DNA of 64,000 bases from Datnioides undecimradiatus (GCA_008933995.1 WARS01000015.1:4080173-4144172), one strand, 5' to 3'. Positions 47,501 through 60,282 are shown, counted from the stretch's first letter. Notes: generated from the sequence alone by a model not told the origin. Program-made: numbers and translations.

Positions 47501-50500
47501 AAGAACTCCATTATAAAACACAAAAGCACGCAATATCTGTCATCCCTTTCTTTGCTGGGCCAACCCGGTTATTGGACTTGTATTTACATCCTGTTTTTTT
47601 ACTCTCTTATTTGTCTATGTTGCATAAAATGGGGACACTCCAAACCAAGGGCCGTGTTTTTCCTGCATCAGCTTGCTTTCTTTAAGTTTCAGTAAGTTCC
47701 CTGGTTTATTTTACCTTTTTTAAGTAGTTGATTTAGACATGTTCATGAAAATCTAATGGAACAAAAGACACATTTTGGAGTTTGTCAACACGTCTACCTC
47801 TCATTCTTGTTTTTGTCATAAGTGGCTCTTGGACTTTTCTCAGCCAAGTGGAGTAATCCATAAGACGGATGTTACACAACATGCTGTAGAATTTAGGCTT
47901 GGCTGAGGTCAATGACAAATTGAGTCTAATACCACTTTAATAACAGTTAAGATACAGTTTTGGAACCCAGAACTAAAAGCGCAATTGCATAATTGTGGAG
48001 TTCACAGTGACGCAAGTTGATTCAAAGGTGCATGAGTATTCCCAGTTACCTCTGAAACATTAATCAGTACAGCAGATTGTCATGGTGATAAGGTGTTATT
48101 ATTCAACACACCCAAACCAAATGAGAGATACACTGTTAAGTAAACAATAAGTACTGGCTGAACAAACTTAACACTTAGATGGTACATAAAATCTTACTGC
48201 AACAATAAAATATTGGAAAAACAAATTTGCTCCAAAAATAGTCAGATATAGTAAAAATCAAATGTTGTATAAGCTTTATATATGTGATGTTAAAAAAAGC
48301 TACAAATAATTTTAAAAAACTTGAAGCTTTAATTTCACTTTCCTACAAAAGTACAGTAGAGCAGCAGCAAGCTTCTGCAGATATTGCATCAGCTGTCACC
48401 CAATCCTCACAAGAAACCCCTCTGATCCCAACCGGACAGCTGACCCTCTCACTGCGACCAAACTCCACACCACTCCCCTCGTTGGTGTTCATCACCTGTG
48501 AGAAAATTAAAAGTACCTAAATACATTTTCTGTCCTTTGACAAAAATGTTTGGTCTCAGCCTCACACCCTGTTTTGGTGTTTTGTTTAGTCGAACAGAGC
48601 ACAGGTTGTGCGCTCTGTGCTCTTTGTTGTGGGAAGAATTCCTTGCGTTCTTTTTTGTTATGGAGGAACAAAGATATAACAGAAGAAACCTGCATTAAAG
48701 CTGCATGTGTCACAAAATGGTACACAAGGCCAACAGGTTGTGATGATGCAGTGCTGGTGTTGAACATTGTTCAAACTTTGGGGCTTTATCAGCTCTTCTT
48801 TGCCTCATAAACTTTTGTGGAACAATTCCCAGTGTTGTATTAATTCTTCCCATTGCATTTCAACTGCAGCAGCCTCTGTCAATGCTCTAATACTGGTACA
48901 GTATCAGGTGAGTGAACTTGCCCATTCAAGGTTGTGGAAGTACAGCCCCAACGTGAACCCCCTCAACCATTCAGAGTTAAATATAGATGCTCAACTGAGC
49001 CTGTGTGGTAGTGGAAATGCACAGCTGCTGTGGTCAAACTGCACAGAGGACTCGAGGTCTGAATTTGAAGATGTTACTTGAGCACAGATACGACTCATAG
49101 TGGGGTATACTGTAACTGTAGTGATGGACTTTGTGAAATGAGCTGGTGTACTAAGGAGTCCTTCCAGATATGATTTAAGGTCATACAATGCCAGCTATTT
49201 ATTCTGTGAGAGAAAGGCTTTGAGACGTAAAGTCTCGTGCTTTTTCTATTCTGGAGATCAAAAAAAGACCATGTAGTTTAAATTAGACATGTAGTTTAAA
49301 TTAAATACAGCACCAAGGGTTGGGCCGGTTTTCATACCCTGTATGTATTAAACCTTTGGACAACATCACATCTGTACTTTTGTTAAAAAATAAACCATAT
49401 AAAAAAAAGATCATTTCTTTTTATAGGAAATATAATCAAACCTGGGTAAGCATTCATCATATCCAAGTCCAAGAGAGTAAAAAAGCATCTTAAATGCAAG
49501 AATGCAGGTCTCCACAACACTAAAACCCATGCTGATGGTGCAGAGGCCACATGTGCAGACCACAAAACCCACTCATTAATTTACAAAGCGGGCAGGATTT
49601 GTGTGGCACAGTAACAAAGCTAATTATGGTAGAGGAAAAAAAGCTCACTGGATTACAAGTCCATCACTGAAAAGGACTCTGTGATCCTGTGCAGGATTTG
49701 ATGTTAAAACCTCTCCGAGTGAATGAGTTTCAGTTAGACAGTGAATAAACACACAAGCTTTGAGCTTTTTTTATACCAAAAAGGAAACAGATTACAGACA
49801 TTCCATCAGTTTTTTTCCTACTGTTTGTTGTGCTATGCGTCAATGGAGGTTTTAATCAACTCAACAAGATAGCAATCATCTTTGACAGCGCCTTCAGGGT
49901 ACACCCTGAAGGCGCTGTCAAGCAAGCACTGTCCAAACTTGTTTTAGGGGATATCGTTACTCTTTCTCAAATAACTAAAGAGGAACCGATACTTGTGTAT
50001 TCATGTCATTTTAATTATAGGAAACATTTTGTGTATAAAGCTTTCTTTTTATCTAACAGTTGTGCAGAATATACAGCAAAAGCTTTAGATTAGATCTTAT
50101 GATCTGCTATTAGAAAAGGTTGTTTGGCATCACAATATGCAAGACATTATTAAAAAGGCAATGCAACACTTGTGGATTTGCACAGCAGGCAACACACACT
50201 GCAGAATACCATCAGCACAAATATCTATAAAGTCTTCTTAATCATGGTCCAAGTGTTAATATGTTCGTTTTACATAGTGTCAGTTGCATCACACAAACCT
50301 TTACTTCTCCTCTAATTAATAATAATAATCCTGGCCTGTGTTACCTGAGTGGTATTGCATGGATGTTTTTGCTCCAGAGCTTATGATTATTGCTAAGTGT
50401 ACTGATTACAAATTAATATGTATGACTACTTGCTAATAATAATTGTTTTTTAATAACAAAAAGTCATCATCTAAATTCTGTTAAAGTGAACGCACTGTAG

Positions 50501-53500
50501 CTTGAAATCCTGGAATGACCAAAAAACCAGTTCTAAATGACCCAAGATTAGAGAGACTTACCCAAGATTTAATGCCACACAAGCATGTCAGAAATGTGTC
50601 TTAGGGTTAAGAAGTGATGTAACATGTTCCTATTTGTTAAAACTTAAGCAGCAGTATTTTGAATTAGCTGCCTGGCTTTACGGGTTTGTTAATGCAGACA
50701 GGAATACCGTGCATGTGTGTATATTGCAACATTTATTTCTTGCAAAACATTGTTACTTTGAAGTTTTTTTATGCACATATCAGAAACATACATGCTGACT
50801 TTGATATGACACCAAAAGGTTATGACACCAAAGGCTCTTGTTGGACATGAGGGGTAAACTACATAAAAATACACACACATTATGGGTAAAGTCTAAATGC
50901 ATGGGCTGTTTGAGGTCATTAACATTGTGTTTTCGGTATATCCTCAATGTGTCACACTGAAGTAGGATAGTACTTAAAGAATATATATAGTACTTATGGA
51001 TCCATAATGAAATGTATTTGCTTTATGTTATCGTAGGAGTAATTTGCTAATCATAGTTACATGAAACAATGCTGTAGGATGTAGCTAAAAAAATAAAATG
51101 TTTTATGACCATCAATGAGGAAGGAATCAAGTGGTGATAAACCAACACAAAGATAAATATAATAAATAAATAGGCCCTGCGTTTACCCAAATAATCATTT
51201 TCTAATTTTCTATAATGAGTCTTCTGCATTACTCTTTTTCTGTTTGCTGTCTAATTTAATATCTGCTTTATCATACTTTGCCCTTTGGTCTCTTTACTCC
51301 ACATTTGCTATGTTTTGTCACTTGAAGACCAAGGCCCCTTAGATGCCTCTGTGTCTGGCTACAGTACAATAAAACACCTTCAAATGGAGTCCCAAAGTAA
51401 GGTTTTCTGTTTTGCTTTGTCTAACCACTGTTATCAACTCAAGGCTCACTTTGACACATTTAAGTTCCCCAGTTTATCTTGATAAATGTTACTGGTGCAT
51501 CCTGTTGTTCCTGTCTGTACTGTCAGCACTGTAAAGTGTTTGCCTTAAGGTAAACAGTTAACCGCAAACTCATTTAAAGAAGCAAGAAACACAATGTACA
51601 ATACAAAAATATACTAACTTGATATAAATTTTATCAAAGTATACTGTGTTCAATTGGCCCCATCTTGTCTTGTTGTTTTTTCCATTTGTTTCACAAATAT
51701 GTTAGGTGGAGCTTAGACCTGTCTGAGACGTTACACACCCAAACAGACTAGACTCATGGAACCATAAATAAGACTTGTCTTGTTCTCTTTGCCAGGCTTG
51801 GCAATTGATATTGTCATTTAATTGTAAACAGCTTTACAGTTAAACACACCCTTCACCACTGACACAGATATTGCACACATACTGATCTGTTGACAGACAC
51901 GCCATATCATACCGTTCCCTTGAAGGCACTTTTTAAAATGGTGTTATCTGAGGTACTTTTCCACTGTGTGGAACGAATAGCAGTGCGCATGTCCCCTGAG
52001 ATTGGAGAACGGCAGCATTAAAGTGTAGGAAGCTAAGCAATGTACTGCTGCGGATCGGTCAGCAGGAATATGTATTTCAGTCATTCAGCTGTAATTTAAG
52101 ATTTTTTACTGCTTTACCATGATGTCGGACAGTCCCCTCTGGAGCTGCTGCTCTACTCCTGCCACGATCACTTCTTTTGCCTGTTTGTTTGTTTGCCTTC
52201 AGTGTTTTAATGGGTTACTAGTGAGGTCACACAATGACACAAACTAGTGGATCAAGGCAGCAGTCAGTAAGAAGCTCCTGTGATGTACAATTTGAGGTGA
52301 ATTGGAGGACATGAACAGAGCCGCATGTCAGGCTATTTTCCATCTCAAAGGGCAGTCTGAAAGCAAAGTGTTGAAAATATTCTAAACATTGAAGTGATTT
52401 TGATTTTTTTTAGGTTCTCTCTTAGGCAGCTATGGTGCACTTTGCTTTCCTTGACCACAGCAGCACATTGCTTAGCTCCTTACACCAGTTTTTGAGTCAT
52501 CTACTGTAGGTAATACACTAAGCATGGATATGTTCTTTTGTATGTGTATATATATATATGTAAGCTGACTTTCTCTATGCTTCAAAATATACTTGAATTG
52601 ACTAAAAAGTGGGCTTGAGGTATATAACTTGTAACTTTAAGTTTACTTATACTAGCCAGCAGTTTTAGTGCAGCTGCAAATCAAAATAAAACTGAGATGT
52701 AAACTGCTGCTAGATAAGGTGCAGAAATAAGCTCCTCCATTTATGCAATGCAGTACATATGAAGGTAAAGCAGTGTCTTGGTCTTGACAACATGACACCT
52801 GACCCATCTCTGCAGGTGGATGTTATATAAAAAAAAAAGCTGCCTGGTAGGGGGGAAGAAATTAACCGTGCTCATGACACCTATACAAGGTTATGTCCTT
52901 GACATTGCAGTACGTAGTCTAGAATAATTAAAAAGACATACTCTTGAATATTGTCTTAGTTGTATTTTGTGTACAAATTCTAACCATTTTAAGTGCATAA
53001 GCATTAAAACTAAAAAATATAACACACACACAAACATTTAGTATCTGTAACGATTTTTTCTTACAAAACTGGGCTACAGACATCAAAAGAAGGAATGATT
53101 GCTGTTTTTCATTCGTTTTTCAAAATGACATTTATTACTGGTTACTGAGTCGGGATTTTGAATAACAGTTCACTGGTGCCTCCACAAACAATGTGCCCAG
53201 TTGCTCAATGACGAAGGAAGATGGAACTCGATTGGTCCGTGTGGAGATGGGATATCAGCAAGTCAAAACACATGGGAACCATGCTTGAGGGCAATCTGAA
53301 CTTTGACAAGACAAATTCCATCACACTACTTTAACTTGAAAAGCTTGAATGTGTTGCTTTGAAAGCTACAGAAGGTGGCTGTGCCTTTCATCTCCAAGAA
53401 GTACTTCACCACACACCACAAGTATTCTGATATTTCATTAAGTACAGACAGCTGTCAGAAGGCAGTAACAGGGGGTGGAGATCACATTAAGGCCTCAACA

Positions 53501-54250
53501 GTGACCCAGCTGATAAATGCAGAACTGCGAAACCCATTTTGTGGAAGTTTCGGTTAATATATATATCACAGACTTGAAAATCACTTTAGAAAATTTCACT
53601 TTATTCAAACACATTTTGGTTTTCTAGTTAAATGTTTTAACTATTTTTTATTTTAACTAAACACTTAAAATACATTTTTGTTCCAATAGTTTGTTAGGGC
53701 TGACATTATCATTATCACTGATGTGTACACTTTTATGAGTAACACCAAGAAATGAAATTGGAATTTTCCAGTTTATGTTTAGACCAAATAATCTATAGGT
53801 TTGAAAATACTCTGCACTACATTTGGAAGTGATGGATTTAAATGTCATAAATGTGTACTGCAGTGTTCCATTAAAGAGTTAACTGTAATCATTACATGGG
53901 TTTAGGTCCATTTTGTTCATTGGTCAGGTTATGTGGCTTTTTAAAGTAATTCATGGGCAGACCATTAGCCCTCTGAAAAGCCCTCTGAGAAGATCTAACT
54001 GTGGCAAGTTAAAAATTATTACTCATGGTAAATGTCACATACTATAAAATGTCACCTTTGGATTTTTTGTTTGGTGAGGCGCTGTGCTTCCACAACAGAA
54101 ACAAGAATAACACTAAATGTCTTTTTTTTTTTTTTTTTAAAGATATTCTTAATATAGGATGTTGTACGAACCCTACCCTCACTAAAAGTTTTCAAATTTT
54201 AAGCACATATAAAAAAAAAAGAAAATTCATGACACTGAGATTTGAAAGGA
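44560..54250. other. Long intergenic interval between C2orf68 homologue and mat2a
   Basis: About 9.7 kb in which no exon was recognised on either strand. In human, TMEM150A, RNF181, VAMP5/8 and GGCX lie between C2orf68 and MAT2A, and none was detected here. The only standout is the perfect palindrome at 49882-49921. Open frames are short, lack splice context and resemble nothing known. Confidence 0.6.
49882..49921. repeat. Perfect 40-bp palindrome (19-bp arms, 2-base centre)
   Basis: The left arm TTGACAGCGCCTTCAGGGT (49882-49900) and right arm ACCCTGAAGGCGCTGTCAA (49903-49921) are exact reverse complements separated by AC. The element is GC-rich in an AT-rich setting. The near-absent loop argues against a microRNA precursor. 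A foldback duplication, transposon footprint or sequencing foldback is possible. Confidence 0.95.
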
Positions 54251-54274
54251 GTAGTTGTGTTTTTTTCTTAAAAT

Positions 54275-54280
54275 TTTATT
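54275..54280 (-). terminator. Polyadenylation signal of mat2a
   Basis: AATAAA on the minus strand lies about 1.7 kb past the stop codon and beyond the last of the six 3' UTR hairpins. It fits the long 3' UTR typical of MAT2A. Confidence 0.7.
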
Positions 54281-54519
54281 ACAGAGCATAAGGAAACTAC
54301 CCAGCCTTGACATGAAGCATATTACAGTATGAGCTACTCGTTCCTCTGGAAGTTGAACGCATGTTGGTAGGAGGGGAGAAAAGCAAATAGGGTGTAGAGG
54401 AAATAGAAAAGGCACTCTTACACTTACTGTAGCCAACGGGATGACCTCCGAGCGGTAAAAAGGGAACAAAACCAAAAACTTGAAACTCAATCCTACACAT
54501 GAGATGGCCATGTAAACAA

Positions 54520-54546
54520 GGCTGGTTTCTCTGTACTACACCAGCC
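54520..54546 (-). promoter_or_regulatory. mat2a 3' UTR hairpin 6 (METTL16 site)
   Basis: On the minus strand TACAGAGAA (54527-54535) sits between the complementary arms GGCTGG and CCAGCC. It matches the UACAGARAA nonamer recognised by the m6A methyltransferase METTL16. Confidence 0.88.
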
Positions 54547-54690
54547 AAATGTTGCCATTCCATTAATGATAGGAGAGCCCAAGTATTGCACCAGACATTT
54601 TAATTGGATTTCAAAACTAACCCACCTAAAAGTAAGATCTACAGTCCACAAATAAAAAAGGCTGTAAATCGCCATTAACAGTAGTCCGCT

Positions 54691-54729
54691 GAGGTGGACC
54701 AAAGCTTTTCTGTACAACACTCTGGAGCC
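54691..54729 (-). promoter_or_regulatory. mat2a 3' UTR hairpin 5 (METTL16 site)
   Basis: TACAGAAAA (minus strand, 54706-54714) with an imperfect flanking stem: GAGGT against GCCTC, and CCAAAG against CTCTGG with one mismatch. The stem is weaker than in the other hairpins. Confidence 0.7.
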
Positions 54730-54813
54730 TCAAGCAAAACACTGAAAAATGATCAAGTCAAAAAGGAATTCGAGATTCAATAACCAAGTGTTTAAAGCTG
54801 CCTTCTGAAACAC

Positions 54814-54835
54814 CGGCTTCTCTGTATCCACGCCG
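54814..54835 (-). promoter_or_regulatory. mat2a 3' UTR hairpin 4 (METTL16 site)
   Basis: TACAGAGAA (minus strand, 54818-54826) is enclosed by a short CGGC/GCCG stem. Confidence 0.85.
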
Positions 54836-54930
54836 AGTTTCAAAGAACAAATAAATAGTGTTGAGGTTTGATTTGTAGCCAATACGACTCTATGGCAAAG
54901 AACACAATCCAAAAGGATAAAGATGGGAAC

Positions 54931-54954
54931 CAGGTTTCTCTGTAGCTACACCTG
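54931..54954 (-). promoter_or_regulatory. mat2a 3' UTR hairpin 3 (METTL16 site)
   Basis: TACAGAGAA (minus strand, 54936-54944) is enclosed by a CAGGT/ACCTG stem. Confidence 0.87.
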
Positions 54955-55131
54955 CCATCAATATACTTAAGGAGTAAAAGGGCCTTCAAGTCACATCAAA
55001 CCATAAAAAAGCAAGTGAAACTACATTTAAAAACGGGCTCATTTAAAATTTAAATGCATAAACAATCCAATTTTTCAATCATCATCAAGTATAACCAATA
55101 CCTCTGCAGACCAGAGCAGTGACATAGCAGC

Positions 55132-55158
55132 TTCTGACTTTTCTGTATTACGTCAGAA
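55132..55158 (-). promoter_or_regulatory. mat2a 3' UTR hairpin 2 (METTL16 site)
   Basis: TACAGAAAA (minus strand, 55139-55147) is enclosed by the 7-bp stem TTCTGAC/GTCAGAA. Confidence 0.87.
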
Positions 55159-55908
55159 AACAGCAACGGTCTGTAGAGGCATCTGAGGCTTTACGCTCCA
55201 TTCAGAGCTCAAATAATTAGGATTTGGCTCGCCCCTTAGCCTGCAATGCATAGCATTTTTTGTGAAAACAGCAACAACCCTTGAATTTAATTGTGCCATT
55301 CTAGCATCCTCCATGTAGACGAGGGAATAAAGCTAACAAAAAGGTAAAGAGCACAGGGAATAGTTGTACAAGACTGACAAGGGAGGAATGTTAAGAAAGA
55401 AGCTCAACTTGTTTGAGAAGATGCCAGGAGGCCAGAGGACCCTCCAACTCTCAAATTGTGTATCTAGATGGACTTTAGATGTTGCACAGACTCAGTAGAC
55501 ATCAGTAGCACCAGTAAATTAAGAGGGGTATCGCATATAGCCTAATATGCTACCGCCATGACATTGAATAAGACTGACGATAATAACGTCTGTGGAATGC
55601 CAAAAGGAAAACTGAAGGCTGCTATTCAGGGTCTATCACAACAAGAAGCGCAAGGGGACCTCAAGATGTGGGAGAACATGAAGTACTAGGAGGCATGAGT
55701 TCACTCATGGAGGCATGAGTTCATGGAACCCATCCAATTTAACATCAAGCTTCAGAGGCATGCCGCCCAAGACCCAGTACGATACTGAAACGAGCAGAAA
55801 ACAGTAACAAGACAAAAAGGAGGGATGTGGAGTGAGAGAGGGAGTTATGTGTTAAACGATACCATTATTATGAAAGAGACAAGCGCATTTCACCCCCTGG
55901 AACCTTGG

Positions 55909-55939
55909 AGGCTTCTCTGTAGTATACACCAACAAGCCT
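55909..55939 (-). promoter_or_regulatory. mat2a 3' UTR hairpin 1 (METTL16 site next to the stop codon)
   Basis: TACAGAGAA (minus strand, 55913-55921) is enclosed by AGGCTT/AAGCCT. It begins 21 bases after the stop codon, as hairpin 1 does in human MAT2A. In human, METTL16 stalls on this hairpin when SAM is low and promotes splicing of the last intron. That role is inferred here from conservation. Confidence 0.9.
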
Positions 55940-55960
55940 GGGGGGAAAAGCTTAACAGGT

Positions 55961-58900
55961 TTAGTATTTGAGCTTTTTGGGCACCTCCCAAGGGAAGGAG
56001 TCTCGGCCAAAGTGGCCATAGGCTGCAGTCCTCTGATACAAGGGCTTCTTCAGATCCAGCTCCCTGGAATACATAATCAACATATTTAGCAGCAGCCACT
56101 CCCAGTGAACTCTAATGCACACATTCATACTCACACAGGTATATCGATCACATTTGCCGGTGGGGAGTGAGCCAAAAAGAAAAGTTTAAAAATAAATAAA
56201 TAAAAAAAAAATAAAATTCAGGTTTGTTAGACCAGCTGGTAAAAAGGGGAACACGTGAAGCTTCAACACTTACCCTGCCAACCCTGAGCAGTGTGTTGAC
56301 TGCAGCTTGCAGATGGAAACCACACTCATCCAATTTAAAAAAAATAAATAAATAAATAAAAAAAAAAAGCTTATCTAACTGGAAGCTACAAGGCTTGGTT
56401 ATACCAGTATACCAGTTATGATACTTGTCTAGTCTGGTCAATAAGATTTTGCCCTTGCTAATGCCCACATGTGTAAACTTCAACTCTATGTCATGTAATC
56501 AAGTAGAAAGATGTGCCAAAGTCATAGCTTTGATTGCAGAAACCAAGCAAAATTGAGTAGCAGAAAAAAAATTGGTACTGGCTCTGAATGTCGCTATACA
56601 GTAATTGATTTAAAGAACTCTGAATCCTGGGCAGGGCAATTAAATGAAAAAGACAAAACTAAGACACGGGAGCTGTTGTTACATAAAGTAGCAGGTGGTT
56701 CCGAAGGTTATACTTTACCTGACAATGACTCCAGGACGGAGATCAAAGTTCCTCTTTACAATGTCAAGCAGCTCTCTCTCACTCTTGTGGGAGGTCCCAT
56801 AGTGGAAGATAGAAATGGAGAGGGGATGGGCAACGCCAATAGCATAGGACACCTAATACAACACATACAGACACACTTATTATATCAATCATAAAAACAC
56901 AGAAAGTTTCAGACACGAACCTCTTGCAGACCCATTCTCTTAAACAAACACGTGGGTTTTGACACCACCACTCACCTGGACCAACACTCTCCTGCAGAGC
57001 TCAGCCTTCACCAGAGACTTGGCCACCCAGCGTGCAGCATAAGCAGCAGAACGGTCCACCTTGGTGTAATCCTTCCCAGAGAAGGCGCCACCGCCGTGGG
57101 CACCCCAGCCGCCGTAGGTGTCAACAATGATTTTGCGCCCTGTCAGTCCAGCATCACCCTGTGACGGAAAAACCGGTTATACAATCAAGTAACTCTGGCA
57201 AGGCTGAATAGTTTCTCAAAGCCACACCTGTCGATATTTACCTGGGGGCCTCCAATAACAAATCGGCCACTGGGCTGCAGATGGTAGATGGTGTCATCAT
57301 CCAAATAGATGCAGGGAACAACAGCCTTGATGACTTTCTCCTTCAGTGCATCTCTCATCTCCTCCAGGCAAACATCTTCATCATGCTGAACAGAGATGAC
57401 AATTGTGTGCACACGCACTGGAAGCATGGCTCCACGGTCCTGACGGTACTGGACAGTAACCTGTGGAGGAAAAAAAAAAAAGATAAAAACATAAATAAGC
57501 TGAATCCTCCCCCAACAATACGAGAATTCATAGTAAAGAATTAATAACAAGTGTGACAACTCTACCTGTGTCTTTGAGTCAGGCCGCAGCCATGGAAGGG
57601 TGCCATTACGACGCAACTCAGCCATCTTGGCATTCAACTTGTGGGCAAGGACAATTGTGAGAGGCATGCACTCCTCAGTCTCATCAGTGGCATATCCAAA
57701 CATCAAGCCCTGCAGAGGAAGAGACATTTACTCACTCACTCTTTACAAGACTTCAAATCCTAATTAAGGAAAAAAATAAAAAGTAACTTCAAAATGACAG
57801 AACAACACGTTGACATTCACTACTGACCTGGTCGCCAGCACCAATGTCCTCCTCATTGCGGTCAATGTGAACACCCTGAGCAATGTCAGGAGACTGCTGC
57901 TCCAAGGCCACGAGAACATTGCAGGTCTTATAGTCGAAACCTGTGCAGAGAGGAGGCACCAGTTTAAGACAACATTCTTAAAAGCAAAGCCACAGACAGC
58001 ACACCAAAATGACAAGAAACACAGTATAACAACATGCCACACCTTTGCAGGAGTCATCGTAACCAATTTGGCGGATGGTGTCGCGGACAACTTTCTGGTA
58101 GTCCACTGTGGCACGTGATGTCACCTCACCGGCCAATAGGATCATCCCAGTCTTGGCAACAGTTTCTGCAGGAGATAAGAAAGACGCAACGTTCATTATT
58201 CCACTGTGCATACAAATATCTGACTAGACCCCACCTAAACATAGAGGATTCTGGGTTTTTTTCTTACCACATGCAACTTTGGCATCAGGATCCTGCTTGA
58301 GATGAGCGTCCAGAACTGCATCGCTGATCTGATCACAGATCTTGTCTGAAAAAAAAAAAAAAAAAAGGAAACTTAATACAGCAGCAACGATGAGACTGCA
58401 GCAAAAACAGATCACTGGGGCTGTATGTAAACTGTGGCATGCTAGCACCATCAGACAGGATCGTGCTCAGTGGGAGTGGCTCAGAGCGTCTTATTACAGT
58501 CGCCATTTCGGCATGTGCACATGTGGTTAGGAAGGGAGCGCGCGCGCCACTAACCAGAGACCGGAAGGCAAGCGTGATAAACTTTTAAACACTGAATTAA
58601 TTACATTTGCGGAGCATATAATATGACACAAATTCTCATGCTGATATGTTCAGACAAACAAATGCTATTAACGTCATCAACCACTGAGCCCCGCGTGGCT
58701 CGTAACAGCCCTGTACAATTCAGCACGTTTGGGAAAATGTTACACGAATTCACAAACGATCATACTGTGATGATAGGAGCATTCACATAATCGTGACAGT
58801 AGGTATCTGATACGAATTGTGTTACGTTTGCTGTCGAAGGACCAGACATGCATCACCTATTCAACACAGCTTAGCTAGCTAACATTAGCTACTATCGCGT

Positions 58901-59198
58901 GTTCTTGAAACCGGCCCAGCTAGCTAACATTCAAGTGGCGGAAAAGGCCGTAACGTTCACATTTCAATTAAAATGAAAGCTTTTCTTATCAAACGGAGAC
59001 ATGACCTTATACGGCACGAGGGAGACCTAACGTCGTAAAAACACAGTAATAAATGTGGCAAATTTCATCAGACAAAGTGATCAAAGGGATGGTGTGTCGG
59101 GTCTTACCGGGGTGTCCTTCTCCGACCGACTCTGAGGTGAACAAGAAGCAGTCCTCATCAATGAGGGAGTTATGAAAACCATTCATCTGTCCGTTCAT
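55961..59198 (-). CDS. mat2a: MAT2A, S-adenosylmethionine synthetase catalytic subunit
   Basis: Nine exons join in phase to 395 residues, exactly the human MAT2A length: 59108-59198 (ATG), 58268-58345, 58043-58165, 57828-57940, 57566-57709, 57242-57460, 56976-57158, 56719-56852 and 55961-56063 (stop). The enzyme joins methionine and ATP to make SAM. Landmarks are [19 protein letters not shown] (catalytic His), the ATP/Mg motif [35 protein letters not shown], the glycine-rich loop [19 protein letters not shown] and the C-terminus WEVPKKLKY. It acts as a dimer or tetramer in cytosol and nucleus. Teleosts often have two mat2a genes, and which one this is (mat2aa or mat2ab) cannot be told from one copy. 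The 3' UTR hairpins indicate SAM feedback on splicing and stability. Confidence 0.97.
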
Positions 59199-59372
59199 TG
59201 TCGTTAACGGCTGCTGCTGGTACCAAGTATTAAAATGTTAGGACGTTAATAGCAAACTAACTCAGTAGTTCTTGCTAGCAGTGCCTCGGCGTTTTTTCTG
59301 CTCACTCAGAGGACAGCTCCGGTCTCTGTCTCTATTGATCCTGAAGTCTCAGCCTCATGGCGCAGAGCTCCA

Positions 59373-59380
59373 CTATTTAT
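59373..59380 (-). promoter_or_regulatory. TATA-like box of mat2a
   Basis: ATAAATAG on the minus strand lies about 175 bp upstream of the start codon. Transcription near 59345 would fit. Confidence 0.5.
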
Positions 59381-59399
59381 CCTATGAAGTCAGACGCCC

Positions 59400-59407
59400 T
59401 GACGTCA
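59400..59407. promoter_or_regulatory. Consensus cAMP response element in mat2a promoter
   Basis: The full palindromic TGACGTCA lies about 20 bp upstream of the TATA-like box. This suggests control by CREB/ATF-family factors, possibly linking mat2a to amino-acid or stress signalling. Function is inferred from the motif. Confidence 0.65.
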
Positions 59408-60250
59408 TCAAGGGCTGGACCATACCATTGAGCCTATCGAGGGGGTTGAGCTCAATGTAACCAGGAATGCGTTACAGAATGCCAAACAGGCGGTGAACAT
59501 GTGCTGTCAAAGTGTTAGTGACATGAGAGCCTTGCTTATTCAGCACCTTTCACCTCCGTAATTACGTCATCACATCTAAAGTGTGTGTGTCAGACATACA
59601 ATCTAGAAATCCTTGAATCATAAAGTCGTTATGTCTGTGTAAAACAGCACAGTATGGATCAAAGTCCTCTCCATCGCGTCACCATACATATCCAACATGA
59701 CATACCTGAACTGAAAACATATATTTAACATTAACCCTTAAATTCTTTTAAGAAGTTTGCACTGGTCAAAACGTCTCTCCTTTACTAAACAAAACAAATA
59801 CACAACAAGATGTAGAACTGTGATTGATTTCCATGTATATATGAAGATGTGGCCTGAATGTTTGACACTTGATGCTCCTTAGGCTGACCACCCTTACCAC
59901 ATGACGTGTTGGATTTTAAGCAAGTGAAAGAAAGGTTAGCTGTAATTGTGCATCCAAGTTCCTTTTCTGGTTCAACAGTGCAGTGTTTGATGAAGCGGCA
60001 GTTACATTTTATGAGGTTATGATCAGTTAAAGAGCTGTAAAATAGATAAAGACTTACAATGCCTAATAAAGGTTCAGATGCTGTTATTCGTTATGTAACT
60101 TGACATTCATACAATGTGTTACTTTTATATCTTATATTGTGATTTTTTACATAAAAACATTACATGTGATACATTTTACCATAAGTCTTAGTGTGCCAGG
60201 CTGCAAATACGTGTTTCCTAGAAGTCATTATTCAATTTTGTTTTTAACCC

Positions 60251-60282
<32 letters not shown>

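Noticed and set aside
48284..48520. 78-residue plus-strand open frame with Ser/Thr/Pro-rich sequence
   Set aside because: Considered as an exon of a missing 2p11.2 gene, but no match to those genes and no convincing flanking splice sites.
49882..49921. MicroRNA precursor at the palindrome
   Set aside because: A two-base loop and total arm length of 19 are not compatible with a normal pre-miRNA.
49830..50093. 87-residue open frame running through the 40-bp palindrome
   Set aside because: The palindrome is part of the frame, there is no known motif, and the length is within chance in this region.
56511..56894. 127-residue plus-strand open frame
   Set aside because: It is antisense to the mat2a exon at 56719-56852 and its flanking introns, so a shadow of the real gene.
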